Numbered from the stretch's first letter, positions 47,064 to 56,095 are shown. The stretch is DNA of 64,000 nt from Alkaliphilus oremlandii OhILAs (GCF_000018325.1 NC_009922.1:62001-126000); one strand, 5' to 3'. A program made the numbers and translations. Notes: generated from the letters alone by a model not told the origin.

Positions 47064-47999
47064 TTAATATAGGCTTCGAATCCAATGGATCACATCTTCA
47101 TAAACTTCTTTTCTGTTGATTTCATTCAACATTTCATGGCGTCCCTCTGGATAGAGCTTGTATGTAATATTTTTAATCCCCATGTTTTTATAGATTTCGC
47201 AAACCTTGAGGACACCTTTACCAAAGTTACCTACAGGGTCCTGTGTTCCAGAAAAAATATACAGCGGTAAATCTCTTGGTGTTTTTTCTAGGTTTTCTTT
47301 TTCATGAAGCTCTTCAATCCCCTTCATAAGCTCATAGAAGGCTTCTGATGTAAAAATGAAACCACATAAGGGATCTGCAATATAAGCTTTTACAGCTTCC
47401 TTATCTCTGGTGAGCCAGTCACAGCTGGTTTCATTGGGCTTGAATCGATTGTTAAAGGAGCCAAAGGCAATCTTATTCAATAGAGGATTGGCTTTCTTTT
47501 TACCGAAAATAAGCCCACTTCCTTTCGCAACGATCATGCCGACTTTTCCTAAAATGCCGTTTCGATATCCTGTACCACTGATGACCAAACCATCCACTGC
47601 ATGGGGAAAAAGCTGTACATATCTTCTGGATAAAAAAGAGCCCATACTATGTCCAAAGAGGATGATTTTGGAATGAGGATACTCTATTCTAATTTTTTTA
47701 TTAATCTCGTTTAAGTCTTGGAGGATTCTATTCCAGCCATGTTCATCACTAAAATATCCTAAGTCCTCCCTAATCTTTGCCGTTCTTCCATGGCCCCTAT
47801 GGTCATGACCGTAGACGATAAAACCTTCCTTCACCAGTTCCTTAGCAAATTCATCATACCGATGAATATGTTCTGCCATTCCATGCACAAGCTGTATAAT
47901 TAATGGATTTTCAGGTGGTGTTTGAGGGGACCACTTTCTCAGATAAATACTTTTTCCGTCCGTCGTTTTAAAATCTTCTGCAAAGGCTTTCTTTGTCAT
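47064..47999 (-). CDS. Alpha/beta hydrolase, lysophospholipase/monoacylglycerol lipase type
   Basis: A 311-residue cytosolic alpha/beta hydrolase of the serine aminopeptidase S33/monoglyceride lipase group. The oxyanion region is QLVHGMAEHIHRY, the nucleophile elbow is FGHSMGS (S118), the acid is probably D in GTQDPVGNFG, and the base is H in PEGRHEMLNE. The start is ATG 47999 after AGGAGATATAC. The substrate is probably a lipid ester. It is transcribed divergently from the thiolase gene. Confidence 0.88.
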   Translation of the reverse strand: MTKKAFAEDFKTTDGKSIYLRKWSPQTPPENPLIIQLVHGMAEHIHRYDEFAKELVKEGFIVYGHDHRGHGRTAKIREDLGYFSDEHGWNRILQDLNEINKKIRIEYPHSKIILFGHSMGSFLSRRYVQLFPHAVDGLVISGTGYRNGILGKVGMIVAKGSGLIFGKKKANPLLNKIAFGSFNNRFKPNETSCDWLTRDKEAVKAYIADPLCGFIFTSEAFYELMKGIEELHEKENLEKTPRDLPLYIFSGTQDPVGNFGKGVLKVCEIYKNMGIKNITYKLYPEGRHEMLNEINRKEVYEDVIHWIRSLY

Positions 48000-48040
48000 T
48001 TGTATATCTCCTTTCCTATAGGCTTCGTATATCTATCGAA

Positions 48041-48095
48041 ATATATCTTGCGCTTATTTTAATATATCTTAAGCTTATTTTATCAATTTTATTGA
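48041..48095 (+). promoter_or_regulatory. Direct repeat and palindrome upstream of the thiolase sigma-54 promoter
   Basis: A 21-bp unit (ATATATCTTNNGCTTATTTTA) occurs twice in direct tandem at 48041-48061 and 48062-48082 with two mismatches. It is followed by the palindrome TCAAT-TTT-ATTGA (48083-48095). All lie 45-100 bp upstream of the -24 element, the usual position for an activator-binding enhancer. The period of two helix turns fits a cooperative site. Confidence 0.55.
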
Positions 48096-48139
48096 AGCAA
48101 GTCTTTATTTATTAGGAAAAATTATTTATCGATATGGTT

Positions 48140-48155
48140 TGGTATGATTTTTGCA
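48140..48155 (+). promoter_or_regulatory. Sigma-54 promoter of the thiolase gene
   Basis: TGGTATGATTTTTGCA has GG and GC 12 bases apart, and lies 50 bp before the thiolase ATG. Only the fourth to sixth bases (TAT for CAC) depart from consensus. Confidence 0.82.
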
Positions 48156-48204
48156 CTAAATATTTGTAAAGTATTCATTATATAAATAAGAGGAGGATAA
48201 AAAA

Positions 48205-49383
48205 ATGAGAGAAATTGTAATTGCGAGTGGTGTAAGAACCGCCATTGGAAGTTTCGGCGGTGTGTTATCCAAAGTATCGGCAGTGGATATGGGTGCTGCT
48301 GTTATTAAGGAGGCTTTAAGTAGAGCAAAGCTGGATCCAAATTTGGTGGATGAGGTATATATGGGTTGTGTGCTACAGGCCGGTCTTGGACAGGGTGTTG
48401 CAAGACAAGCGGCTATAAAAGCTGGAATCCCCCAAGAAGTCCCCGCTACTACGATCAATATGCTATGCGGCTCAGGGTTAAAAACAGTATCCATGGCTGC
48501 TCAAACTATTATTGCTGGAGACAATGATATTGTTGTAGTTGGTGGAACTGAGAGTATGAGCCAATCTCCTTATTTAGTACCACATGCTCGATGGGGTGCT
48601 AGAATGGGAAATAGCAATATGGTCGATTCTATGATTAATGACGGTTTAACGGATGCTTTTAATAACTACCATATGGGAATTACTGCTGAGAACTTAGCTG
48701 CGAAGTATTCTTTAACGAGAGAAGAGCAGGATGAATTTGCTGCTGCAAGCCAGAATAAGGCTGAAAAAGCAATGGTAGAAGGAAAGTTTAAAGATGAGAT
48801 TGTACCGGTTGAGATTCCGCAAAGAAAAGGAGATCCAATCATTGTAGATACAGACGAATATCCTAAGGCGGGCATGACGGTAGAATCCTTAGGGAAATTA
48901 AAACCGGTCTTTAAGAAAGATGGGACGGTAACAGCGGGAAATGCTTCTGGAATCAATGATGGTGCCGCTGCTTTAATATTGATGACAAAAGAAAAAGCAG
49001 AGGCGTTGGGAATAGAGCCATTGGCAACGCTGGTATCCTATAGCAGCGCCGGTGTGGACCCTGCTATTATGGGAATCGGCCCAGTACCTGCAACAGAAAT
49101 GGCACTTAAAAAAGCTAAATTAAGAATTGAAGATATGGATCTAATCGAGGCAAACGAAGCCTTTGCAGCGCAAGCTTTATCTGTAGGAAAAGAATTGGGA
49201 TGGGATAAGGAGAAGGTCAATGTAAATGGTGGAGCAATCGCTTTGGGTCATCCGATTGGAGCCAGCGGTGCTAGAATTCTAGTAACCCTACTTTATGAGA
49301 TGAAACGAAGATCTGCTCAATATGGATTGGCTACATTGTGTATTGGTGGAGGAATGGGAACCGCAGTAATTGTAAAACGTTAG
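48205..49383 (+). CDS. thlA: Acetyl-CoA C-acetyltransferase (thiolase)
   Basis: A 392-residue thiolase that splits acetoacetyl-CoA to two acetyl-CoA or condenses them. The acyl-cysteine is C88 in INMLCGSGLK. The second-half signatures are GGAIALGHPIGASGARI (His) and CIGGGMGTA (second Cys). The length and sequence fit biosynthetic-type tetrameric thiolases. ATG 48205 follows AGAGGAGGATAAAAAA. It has its own sigma-54 promoter and terminator, and it heads the region with the CoA-transferase and 3-hydroxyacyl-CoA genes. Confidence 0.95.
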   Translation: MREIVIASGVRTAIGSFGGVLSKVSAVDMGAAVIKEALSRAKLDPNLVDEVYMGCVLQAGLGQGVARQAAIKAGIPQEVPATTINMLCGSGLKTVSMAAQTIIAGDNDIVVVGGTESMSQSPYLVPHARWGARMGNSNMVDSMINDGLTDAFNNYHMGITAENLAAKYSLTREEQDEFAAASQNKAEKAMVEGKFKDEIVPVEIPQRKGDPIIVDTDEYPKAGMTVESLGKLKPVFKKDGTVTAGNASGINDGAAALILMTKEKAEALGIEPLATLVSYSSAGVDPAIMGIGPVPATEMALKKAKLRIEDMDLIEANEAFAAQALSVGKELGWDKEKVNVNGGAIALGHPIGASGARILVTLLYEMKRRSAQYGLATLCIGGGMGTAVIVKR

Positions 49384-49391
49384 ATTTAGAG

Positions 49392-49432
49392 GCAGCAGAA
49401 AACTCCGCAGTATAGTTTTTTGCTGCTTTTTT
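49392..49432 (+). terminator. Terminator after the thiolase gene
   Basis: GCAGCAGAAAA (49392-49402) pairs with TTTTTTGCTGC (49416-49426) with one G-T pair, followed by T residues. Confidence 0.85.
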
Positions 49433-49487
49433 AAAATTAAATTATGTGATAATAATAGATATATTAGAAATTCTGGGGGTGATTGAG

Positions 49488-50957
49488 ATGCATATTAAAA
49501 AAGAGGAGTACTTAAGCCTGAACGCTTTAAATGTAACGAAGGATAATTTTGAGGAACATCTAGATCAAGTCCAATTTTTACTTGGTTTATACAAGAATAT
49601 ATTTAATGATATATATAATTGGATTGTCGTAGTAGATAAAGAAGGATTTATCGTAATGATGAATAAAAAATATTGTGATTTTATTGGTATAAAGCAAGAG
49701 GACGCGATTGGAAGGCACGTTACAGAGGTTATAGAGAATACGAGAATGCATATTGTTTTAAAAACGCAGCAGAAAGAAATTGGTGATATCCATGAAATTA
49801 AAGGAAATCAAATGATTGCGGACAGAATCCCCATATACAAGGACGGCGAGCTCATGGGTGCGGTAGGCACTGTAATTTTTAAGGACTTAGTGGAGTTTGA
49901 TGTATATGTAAAAAATATTTTAAAGATGGAAAAACAGCTGGAGTTCTATAAAAAAGAGTTAAAAAAAGCGCTGGGCAGCGTCTATACCTTTGATAATATT
50001 ATTGGAGAGAGTAACGCTATAAAAAGAGCAAAGGAAATATCTAAAAAGGTAGCCCTATCAAAATCAAACGTATTGATATTGGGAGAAAGTGGTACAGGAA
50101 AAGAGCTATTTGCCCATGCAATTCATAATGCAAGTCCTAGAGGGGAGTACCCTCTGATTAAGGTGAACTGTGGTGCCATCCCTTCAGAATTATTGGAGTC
50201 GGAGCTTTTTGGATATGAAGAAGGTGCATTTACTGGCGCCAAAAAGGGGGGAAAGCTTGGGAAATTTGAGTTGGCTAATAAAAGCACGATTTTCTTAGAT
50301 GAAATTGGAGATCTCCCACTGAATATGCAGGTTAAAATATTGAGGGTGTTACAAGAAAGAGAAATTGAACGTGTTGGCAGTGTAAAGAGTCAGAAAATCG
50401 ATGTTAGAATCATTGCTGCGACGAACAGAGATTTAAAGGAAATGGTGAAGAAAAAACTATTCAGAGAGGATTTATACTATCGGTTAAATGTAATCAGTAT
50501 AGGTGTACCGCCTCTAAGAGAGCGGATAGAAGATATCCCGTTGTTAGCCCGTCATCTGATGAAGAAGCTTGCCAGTGAAATGGAGCGACATGTAACCGAA
50601 ATTTCACCCAATGCTTTGGAGGCCTTAAAAAATTACCACTGGCCAGGGAATATCAGGGAGCTGGCGAACTTAATTGAGCGAGCTTTAAATATGGTGGAAA
50701 AAGAAGCCGTGATCACCTTGGATCATTTCCCGTACTATATAAGAAAACAAGCAAAGCCAGATATTGGTGTATCTCTGGATACTTTAGAAATGCAGCTAGA
50801 TGGCACGTTAAAAGAGATATTCGATGAAATTGAGAAAAAAGCCATACAAAAGACCTTATTAAAGTATGACGGTAATAAATTAAAAACAGCAAGAAAATTA
50901 GGAATTAGTAGGACAAACCTTTACGAAAAGATCAAAAAATATGACCTAGATATGTAA
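49488..50957 (+). CDS. Sigma-54-dependent activator with PAS domain
   Basis: A 489-residue enhancer-binding protein. A PAS domain occupies residues ~40-145 (DIYNWIVVVDKEGFIVMMN). The AAA+ domain has Walker A GESGTGKE (199-206), the GAFTGA loop in YEEGAFTGAKKGG, and STIFLDEIGDLP as Walker B. The C-terminal Fis-type helix-turn-helix is LLKYDGNKLKTARKLGISRT. ATG 49488 is used because GGGGTGATTG lies just before it; the longer frame from 49446 has no ribosome site. It lies between the thiolase and CoA-transferase genes, both with -24/-12 promoters, so it is the likely activator of these and of maoC. Confidence 0.93.
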   Translation: MHIKKEEYLSLNALNVTKDNFEEHLDQVQFLLGLYKNIFNDIYNWIVVVDKEGFIVMMNKKYCDFIGIKQEDAIGRHVTEVIENTRMHIVLKTQQKEIGDIHEIKGNQMIADRIPIYKDGELMGAVGTVIFKDLVEFDVYVKNILKMEKQLEFYKKELKKALGSVYTFDNIIGESNAIKRAKEISKKVALSKSNVLILGESGTGKELFAHAIHNASPRGEYPLIKVNCGAIPSELLESELFGYEEGAFTGAKKGGKLGKFELANKSTIFLDEIGDLPLNMQVKILRVLQEREIERVGSVKSQKIDVRIIAATNRDLKEMVKKKLFREDLYYRLNVISIGVPPLRERIEDIPLLARHLMKKLASEMERHVTEISPNALEALKNYHWPGNIRELANLIERALNMVEKEAVITLDHFPYYIRKQAKPDIGVSLDTLEMQLDGTLKEIFDEIEKKAIQKTLLKYDGNKLKTARKLGISRTNLYEKIKKYDLDM

Positions 50958-51043
50958 AGAAAATGAACATTGTAATAAAAATTTACACTTTTTAAAAACT
51001 TTTAGTTCTCAAATAATTGATATGATTGGAAAATGCATAAAAC

Positions 51044-51072
51044 TTTCTAAAAACAAAGGTCGTTTTTAGAAA
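51044..51072. promoter_or_regulatory. Perfect inverted repeat upstream of the CoA-transferase sigma-54 promoter
   Basis: TTTCTAAAAAC (51044-51054) and GTTTTTAGAAA (51062-51072) are perfectly complementary with a 7-bp spacer. It lies about 130-155 bp upstream of the -24 element, an ideal place for a dimeric enhancer-binding protein. It is also 87 bp beyond the activator gene stop, but it lacks a T-run, so it is not a good terminator. Confidence 0.6.
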
Positions 51073-51197
51073 AATCTGAAAATTAAATGTAAATATTATG
51101 GACATTACAAATCAAATAAAATATAAAATCCTCCGCTCTCATAGGAAGCAGTATAAAAAAATGGCAAAGACCAGTAGAAATGCTGTGTTTATAAAAT

Positions 51198-51213
51198 TGG
51201 CATGTCTTTTGCA
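51198..51213 (+). promoter_or_regulatory. Sigma-54 promoter of the CoA-transferase operon
   Basis: TGGCATGTCTTTTGCA, with GG at -24 and GC at -12, 12 bases apart, is close to consensus. It lies 40 bp before the CoA-transferase start. Confidence 0.9.
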
Positions 51214-51252
51214 AAAGTATCAACTGACTAATTATGGAGGGAGGATTTTAAT

Positions 51253-52806
51253 ATGGCAATAAGATTTATGAATGCAGAGGATGCAGTAAAGTTAATTCAA
51301 TCGGATAGTGTTGTAGCAACAGGGGGATTTGTAGGAAATGCAGTGCCAGAAGAACTTGAAATTGCTCTAGAAAAAAGATTCTTAGAGTCAGCGGAGCCTA
51401 AAAATTTAACACTGGTATATGCAGCTGGGCAAGGAGACGGAAAAGACAGAGGATTGAATCATTTAGGTCATGAGGGATTGTTAAAAAGAGTGATTGGTGG
51501 GCACTGGGGTTTAGTTCCAAAGGTACAAAAACTTGCATTTGAAAACAAGATAGAGGCCTATAACTTCCCACAAGGATCAATTTCTCACTTGTTTAGGGAC
51601 ATCGCAGCCAATAAGCCAGGAACCATCACAAAGGTGGGCTTGAAAACTTTTGTGGACCCAAGAGTTGAGGGTGGTAAGCTGAATGAAAAAACAAAAGAGG
51701 ACCTAGTTGAGTTGATTGAGGTTTTAGGGGAGGAGTATTTGATTTACAAGGCTTTCCCAATCGATTTTGCGCTCATTAGAGGAACGTACGCAGATGAACA
51801 TGGCAATATTACCATGGAGAAGGAAGCAGGAACCCTTGAGGTATTATCCATCGCTCAGGCATGTAAAAACTCTGGTGGAAAGGTTATTGTACAGGTAGAA
51901 AAGGTAGTGAAGGCAGGCAGTCTGGATCCAAAGCTTGTAAAAGTACCGGGTATCTATGTGGATACTGTTGTGGAAGTGAAGGATATAAAGAATCATATGC
52001 AAACCTTTGCAGAAGCCTTTAATCCGAGCTATACAGGGGATATCAAAGTACCCGTTAATTCTGTTCAGCCATTGGAGTTAGATGAAAGAAAGATTATTGC
52101 AAGAAGAGCGGCGATGGAACTGGTACCAAGTGCCATTGTCAATTTAGGAATCGGTATGCCGGAAGGCGTTGCAGTAGTTGCCAATGAAGAAGGCATCGGA
52201 GATGAAATGGTACTGACAGTAGAGCCAGGACCCATTGGCGGAATACCAGCAGGCGGACAAAGCTTTGGTGCCGCAATCAATCCAGAAGCAATTATCGATC
52301 AGCCTTATCAGTTTGATTTCTATGATGGTGGTGGATTGGATGTTGCATTCTTAGGATTGGCACAATGTGACCAAATAGGAAATATCAACGTCAGTAAGTT
52401 TGGACCTAAGATTGCTGGTGCAGGTGGATTTATTAATATTACTCAAAATGCTAAAAAGGTTATCTTCTGTGGAACCTTTACAGCAAGCGGGTTAAAAATT
52501 GAAGTGGCAGAGGGAGCTCTAAAAATCGCTCAGGAAGGAAAAGTAAAGAAATTTATTTCCGAGGTAGAGCAGATTACGTTTAGTGGAGAATACGCAACAG
52601 ATGCAAAACAAACGGTACTTTATATTACAGAAAGAGCAGTATTTGCTTTGGGGGCAGAAGGAATTATTCTAACAGAAATAGCGCCGGGTGTAGACTTACA
52701 AAAAGATATATTGGATCAAATGGAGTTTGAACCAATCATCAGCTCAGAGCTTAAAGTAATGGATTCTAAAATCTTCAAACCAGAAAAAATGGGATTAACT
52801 ATTTAG
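51253..52806 (+). CDS. Acyl-CoA:acetate/3-ketoacid CoA-transferase (fused family I)
   Basis: A 517-residue fusion of the two family I CoA-transferase domains. It moves CoA between short-chain acids such as acetate, butyrate, acetoacetate or hydroxybutyrate. The N-terminal domain has VVATGGFVGNAVPEELEIAL, with the GxGG-like loop. The C-terminal domain has ELVPSAIVNLGIGMPEGVA and the catalytic glutamate E324 in TVEPGPIGGIPAGG. ATG 51253 follows ATGGAGGGAGGATTTTAAT. It is the first gene of a sigma-54 operon with the permease 14 bp downstream, which suggests activation of the imported acid. Confidence 0.93.
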   Translation: MAIRFMNAEDAVKLIQSDSVVATGGFVGNAVPEELEIALEKRFLESAEPKNLTLVYAAGQGDGKDRGLNHLGHEGLLKRVIGGHWGLVPKVQKLAFENKIEAYNFPQGSISHLFRDIAANKPGTITKVGLKTFVDPRVEGGKLNEKTKEDLVELIEVLGEEYLIYKAFPIDFALIRGTYADEHGNITMEKEAGTLEVLSIAQACKNSGGKVIVQVEKVVKAGSLDPKLVKVPGIYVDTVVEVKDIKNHMQTFAEAFNPSYTGDIKVPVNSVQPLELDERKIIARRAAMELVPSAIVNLGIGMPEGVAVVANEEGIGDEMVLTVEPGPIGGIPAGGQSFGAAINPEAIIDQPYQFDFYDGGGLDVAFLGLAQCDQIGNINVSKFGPKIAGAGGFINITQNAKKVIFCGTFTASGLKIEVAEGALKIAQEGKVKKFISEVEQITFSGEYATDAKQTVLYITERAVFALGAEGIILTEIAPGVDLQKDILDQMEFEPIISSELKVMDSKIFKPEKMGLTI

Positions 52807-52820
52807 GGAGGAGAAATAAA

Positions 52821-54137
52821 ATGTTAGGGATAATTATTGGATTAGCATTATTAATGTTATTAGCATATAGGGGGATGTCTATTATTTGGGTAGCGCCTAT
52901 ATGTGCACTTGTAGTTGCTTTCTCAGGCGGATTAGAGCTTTTACCAGCATATACAGGTTCCTATATGGAAGGCTTTGTTGGATTTACGAAGTCCTGGTTC
53001 CCTGTATTTATGTTAGGTGCAATCTTTGGTAAAGTAATGGATGAATCAGGAGCGGCACAATCTGTTGCAACGTGGATTTCGAAGGTTATAGGAACCAAAT
53101 TTGCTATCGTTGCAGTTGTAGCAGCTTGCGCGGCTTTAACCTATGGTGGAATTTCTTTATTCGTTGTTGTGTTTGCAGTTTATCCAATAGCGATTGCATT
53201 ATTTAGAGAAGCAAATATTACTAGAAAATTAATCCCAGGAACCATTGCCTTAGGTGCATTTACCTTTACAATGACCGCTGTTCCCGGAACACCTCAGACG
53301 CAAAACCTAATTCCTATGAAATATTTCGGTACAACACCGATGGCAGCACCGATTATGGGTATTGTTGGCGCCCTTATCATGTGTGGTGGTGGAATCGCTT
53401 GGCTTACCTATAGAGAGAGAAAGTTTGCAGCGGCAGGGGAGTTTTTTACAGAACCTGCTAAGAACAATGTGAAGGTCGTAGATGAAGAATCCGCAGCTAC
53501 ATCAAAAGGCCTTGCAAAAGATTTACCAAACCCTGCATTGTCGGCACTTCCTTTAATATCTGTAATTTTATTATTGAACTTATTTGAACTAAACATCATC
53601 GTTTCCTTAGCAGCAGGGATACTTTTAGCCATTGTATTAAACTTTAAGAGATTACCGAGCCTAATAAGTACAATCAATGGTGGGGCGGCAGGATCTGTAA
53701 TGGCAATTATCAATACAAGTGCTGCGGTTGGATTTGGTTCCGTCGTTAAAGCAGTCCCTGGATTTGCTGCATTAACTTCAATGCTATTAGGGATTAAAGG
53801 AAATCCGTTAATTTCTGAGGCAGTAGCTGTAAACTTATTGGCAGGAGCTACAGGCTCTGCATCTGGTGGTATGGGAATCGCATTGGAAGCATTAGGAACA
53901 AAATATGCGGAGTTAGCGGCAACGTCAGGAATTCCTTTAGCAGCATTCCATAGGATAGCGTCCCTAGCCAGTGGTGGCTTAGATACATTGCCTCATAATG
54001 GTGCGGTATTAACTTTACTTGCGGCAACTTCAATGACTCATAAGGACTCTTATTTAGATATTTTCATGGTCGCGTGTGTTATACCAATAGCTTCAGTAAT
54101 TGCAGCTATTATCCTAGCTAGTATTGGTTTAGTATAA
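52821..54137 (+). CDS. GntP-family organic acid permease
   Basis: A 438-residue transporter with about 11-12 hydrophobic segments and GntP-family features: LLAYRGMSIIWVAPICALVV near the N-terminus, AVPGTPQTQNLIPMKYFGTT, SASGGMGIALEALG and GGLDTLPHNGAVLTLLA near the C-terminus. Members carry gluconate or other hydroxy or short-chain acids. Next to the CoA-transferase and 3-hydroxyacyl genes, the cargo is probably 3-hydroxybutyrate or a related acid. ATG 52821 follows AGGGAGGAGAAATAAA. The cargo is inferred from context. Confidence 0.88.
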   Translation: MLGIIIGLALLMLLAYRGMSIIWVAPICALVVAFSGGLELLPAYTGSYMEGFVGFTKSWFPVFMLGAIFGKVMDESGAAQSVATWISKVIGTKFAIVAVVAACAALTYGGISLFVVVFAVYPIAIALFREANITRKLIPGTIALGAFTFTMTAVPGTPQTQNLIPMKYFGTTPMAAPIMGIVGALIMCGGGIAWLTYRERKFAAAGEFFTEPAKNNVKVVDEESAATSKGLAKDLPNPALSALPLISVILLLNLFELNIIVSLAAGILLAIVLNFKRLPSLISTINGGAAGSVMAIINTSAAVGFGSVVKAVPGFAALTSMLLGIKGNPLISEAVAVNLLAGATGSASGGMGIALEALGTKYAELAATSGIPLAAFHRIASLASGGLDTLPHNGAVLTLLAATSMTHKDSYLDIFMVACVIPIASVIAAIILASIGLV

Positions 54138-54181
54138 GAATTTATATTTTGTGAACGGAATGTACCACCTATAGTCAACCT

Positions 54182-54216
54182 TATGGAATAGGGAAGTAAA
54201 AATTCCCTATTCCATA
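54182..54216 (+). other. 14-bp perfect hairpin between the permease and hbd
   Basis: TATGGAATAGGGAA (54182-54195) is perfectly complementary to TTCCCTATTCCATA (54203-54216) with a 7-nt loop. The sequence after it is A-rich, so it is not a canonical terminator. It lies 13 bp before the hbd ribosome site and may stabilise or process the mRNA or reduce expression of the downstream genes. Confidence 0.7.
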
Positions 54217-54244
54217 TAAAAATAATAAAAGGAGGGATGTTGTA

Positions 54245-55087
54245 TTGAAAAAAATAGGAATTATTGGATCGGGTACAATGGGGTCGGGGATTGCGCAGGT
54301 ACTTGCTGAATACGGATATGAAATTATATTGAGGGATATCAATGAGGAATTTATAAATCGAGGAATTGGTCTTATCACAAAGAATTTAAACAAAAAAGTA
54401 GAAAAAGGAAAAATAACGGATCTCGATAAAAATGAAACTTTAAATAGAATTAAAGGAACAATCAACATAACGGATTTAAAAGAAGTAGATCTTGTTATTG
54501 AAGCGGCAGTAGAGAATATGGAGATGAAAAAGCAAATTTTTTCTGAGTTAGACAAGGTGTGCAGGAAAGAAACCATACTGGCAACTAACACATCTTCTCT
54601 ATCAATTACGGAAATCGCCAATGCTACCAATCGACCGGATCGGGTAATTGGAATGCACTTTTTCAATCCAGTACCTGTGATGAAGCTGGTAGAGGTGATT
54701 AAGGGAATTGCTACTTCAGAAGAATGTAAATCTGCCATTGTTAAAATCATTAACAGAATAGAGAAAACGCCTGTAGAGGTAGAGGAAGCTCCAGGATTCG
54801 TAGTCAATAGAATTCTGATTCCGATGGTTAACGAAGCCATTGGTATATTCAGTGACGGAGTTTCTACGAAGGAAGAAATTGATGATGCCATGAAACTAGG
54901 AGCAAATCATCCGATTGGTCCTTTGGCCCTTGCAGATTTAATCGGAAACGATGTTTGCCTATTTATTATGGAAATACTGCATAAGGAATTTGGCGATGAC
55001 AAATATAGACCCCATCCACTTCTTCGAAAAATGGTAAGGGGTGGCCTCTTAGGAAGAAAGACCGGAAAAGGTTTCTACACCTATTAA
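54245..55087 (+). CDS. hbd: 3-Hydroxybutyryl-CoA dehydrogenase, (S)-type
   Basis: A 280-residue NAD(P)-dependent dehydrogenase acting on (S)-3-hydroxybutyryl-CoA. The Rossmann loop is IGIIGSGTMGSGIAQVLAEYG. The catalytic His lies in VIGMHFFNPVPVMKLVEVI, and the C-terminal domain has VVNRILIPMVNEAIGIFSDGV and GLLGRKTGKGFYTY. Start TTG 54245 follows AAAGGAGGGATGTTGTA; no ATG fits better. It follows a 14-bp hairpin after the permease and precedes an SDR reductase by 44 bp. Its stereospecificity is expected to be opposite to that of the SDR. Confidence 0.94.
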   Translation: MKKIGIIGSGTMGSGIAQVLAEYGYEIILRDINEEFINRGIGLITKNLNKKVEKGKITDLDKNETLNRIKGTINITDLKEVDLVIEAAVENMEMKKQIFSELDKVCRKETILATNTSSLSITEIANATNRPDRVIGMHFFNPVPVMKLVEVIKGIATSEECKSAIVKIINRIEKTPVEVEEAPGFVVNRILIPMVNEAIGIFSDGVSTKEEIDDAMKLGANHPIGPLALADLIGNDVCLFIMEILHKEFGDDKYRPHPLLRKMVRGGLLGRKTGKGFYTY

Positions 55088-55131
55088 ATAATCTATTCAA
55101 AAAATGATCAACTTTAAAAGGAGGATTTATC

Positions 55132-55872
55132 ATGAAATTTAAAGATAAAGTAGTTTTAGTTACTGGTGCAGCGCAAGGAATTGGAAAGGCAACAGCAGTT
55201 AAATTTGCTGAGGAGGGTGCGAAGGTTGTAGCCATCGATGTAAAGTTAGAGGCAATGGATGAAGTTTCTTCTGAGATTAATGAAATTGGTGCAGAGTTAT
55301 TAACTTATGAAGTGAATGTAGTAAACAGAGAACAGATACAAGCAATGGTATCCGATGTTGTCGCGAAATGGGGTAAAATCGATGTATTGGTAAACAATGC
55401 AGGAATTACTGCAGATAGTCAATTGGTGAAGATGGAAGAAGAGGCTTTTGATAAGGTGATTGCAGTTAATTTAAAAGGTGTATATAACTGTACACAAATC
55501 GTTGTGCCTGTAATGGTGGAGAATGGTGGCGGCGTTATTTTAAATGCATCATCCGTAGTTGGGCTTTATGGAAACTTTGGACAGACAAATTATGCAGCAA
55601 CGAAATTTGGTGTCATCGGTATGACAAAAACATGGGCAAAGGAATTGGGTAAAAAAGGTATCCGTGTCAATACTGTTGCACCTGGGTTTATTGGGACACC
55701 AATGGTTGCTAAAATGCCGGACAAGGTAATCGACATGATGAAAGGAAAGTCACCTTTAAATCGTTTGGGAACACCGGAGGATATTGCCAATGCATATGCA
55801 TTCCTAGCATCAGAGGATGCGGGCTTTATTACAGGTGCAACCTTAAGCGTAGATGGAGGCGTTGTTCTTTAA
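55132..55872 (+). CDS. SDR 3-oxoacyl/acetoacetyl-CoA reductase
   Basis: A 246-residue short-chain dehydrogenase of the FabG/PhaB type. The cofactor loop is VTGAAQGIGKATAVKF, followed by AIDVKLEA, whose Asp after beta-2 suggests NAD(H) rather than NADP(H). It has NNAG, the catalytic Ser in LNASSVVG, and the YxxxK (YAATK). The C-terminus is FITGATLSVDGGVVL. In this cluster it probably interconverts acetoacetyl-CoA and (R)-3-hydroxybutyryl-CoA. A strong terminator follows at 55943-55975. Confidence 0.9.
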   Translation: MKFKDKVVLVTGAAQGIGKATAVKFAEEGAKVVAIDVKLEAMDEVSSEINEIGAELLTYEVNVVNREQIQAMVSDVVAKWGKIDVLVNNAGITADSQLVKMEEEAFDKVIAVNLKGVYNCTQIVVPVMVENGGGVILNASSVVGLYGNFGQTNYAATKFGVIGMTKTWAKELGKKGIRVNTVAPGFIGTPMVAKMPDKVIDMMKGKSPLNRLGTPEDIANAYAFLASEDAGFITGATLSVDGGVVL

Positions 55873-55942
55873 GCTTGTTAATAAATACTACACTGTTCAA
55901 AACATGGACATAAACTATTTAGTTGAAAAAGCAATGAAAAGT

Positions 55943-55982
55943 AAAATAACTGTAATTAAAAAGTACAGTTATTTTATTTTTT
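55943..55982 (+). terminator. Terminator of the CoA-transferase-SDR operon
   Basis: AAAATAACTGTA (55943-55954) pairs perfectly with TACAGTTATTTT (55964-55975), then a T-rich tail. Confidence 0.9.
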
Positions 55983-56095
55983 CAGCCCAATTGGTTATTT
56001 TATTAACAAAATTCTAAAGAATGAAAAGTATTCTACTTCAAAAATTTATCTGGGATATTCTTTCGGAAAAGGTGCAGTGTTCTAGGGAATAAAGT

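Noticed and set aside
51044..51072. Terminator of the sigma-54 activator gene
   Set aside because: The inverted repeat has no T-run on either strand, and its position fits an activator-binding site better.
54181..54891. 236-codon minus-strand frame over hbd
   Set aside because: It is antisense to hbd, which has clear Rossmann and catalytic motifs. It is a codon-bias shadow.
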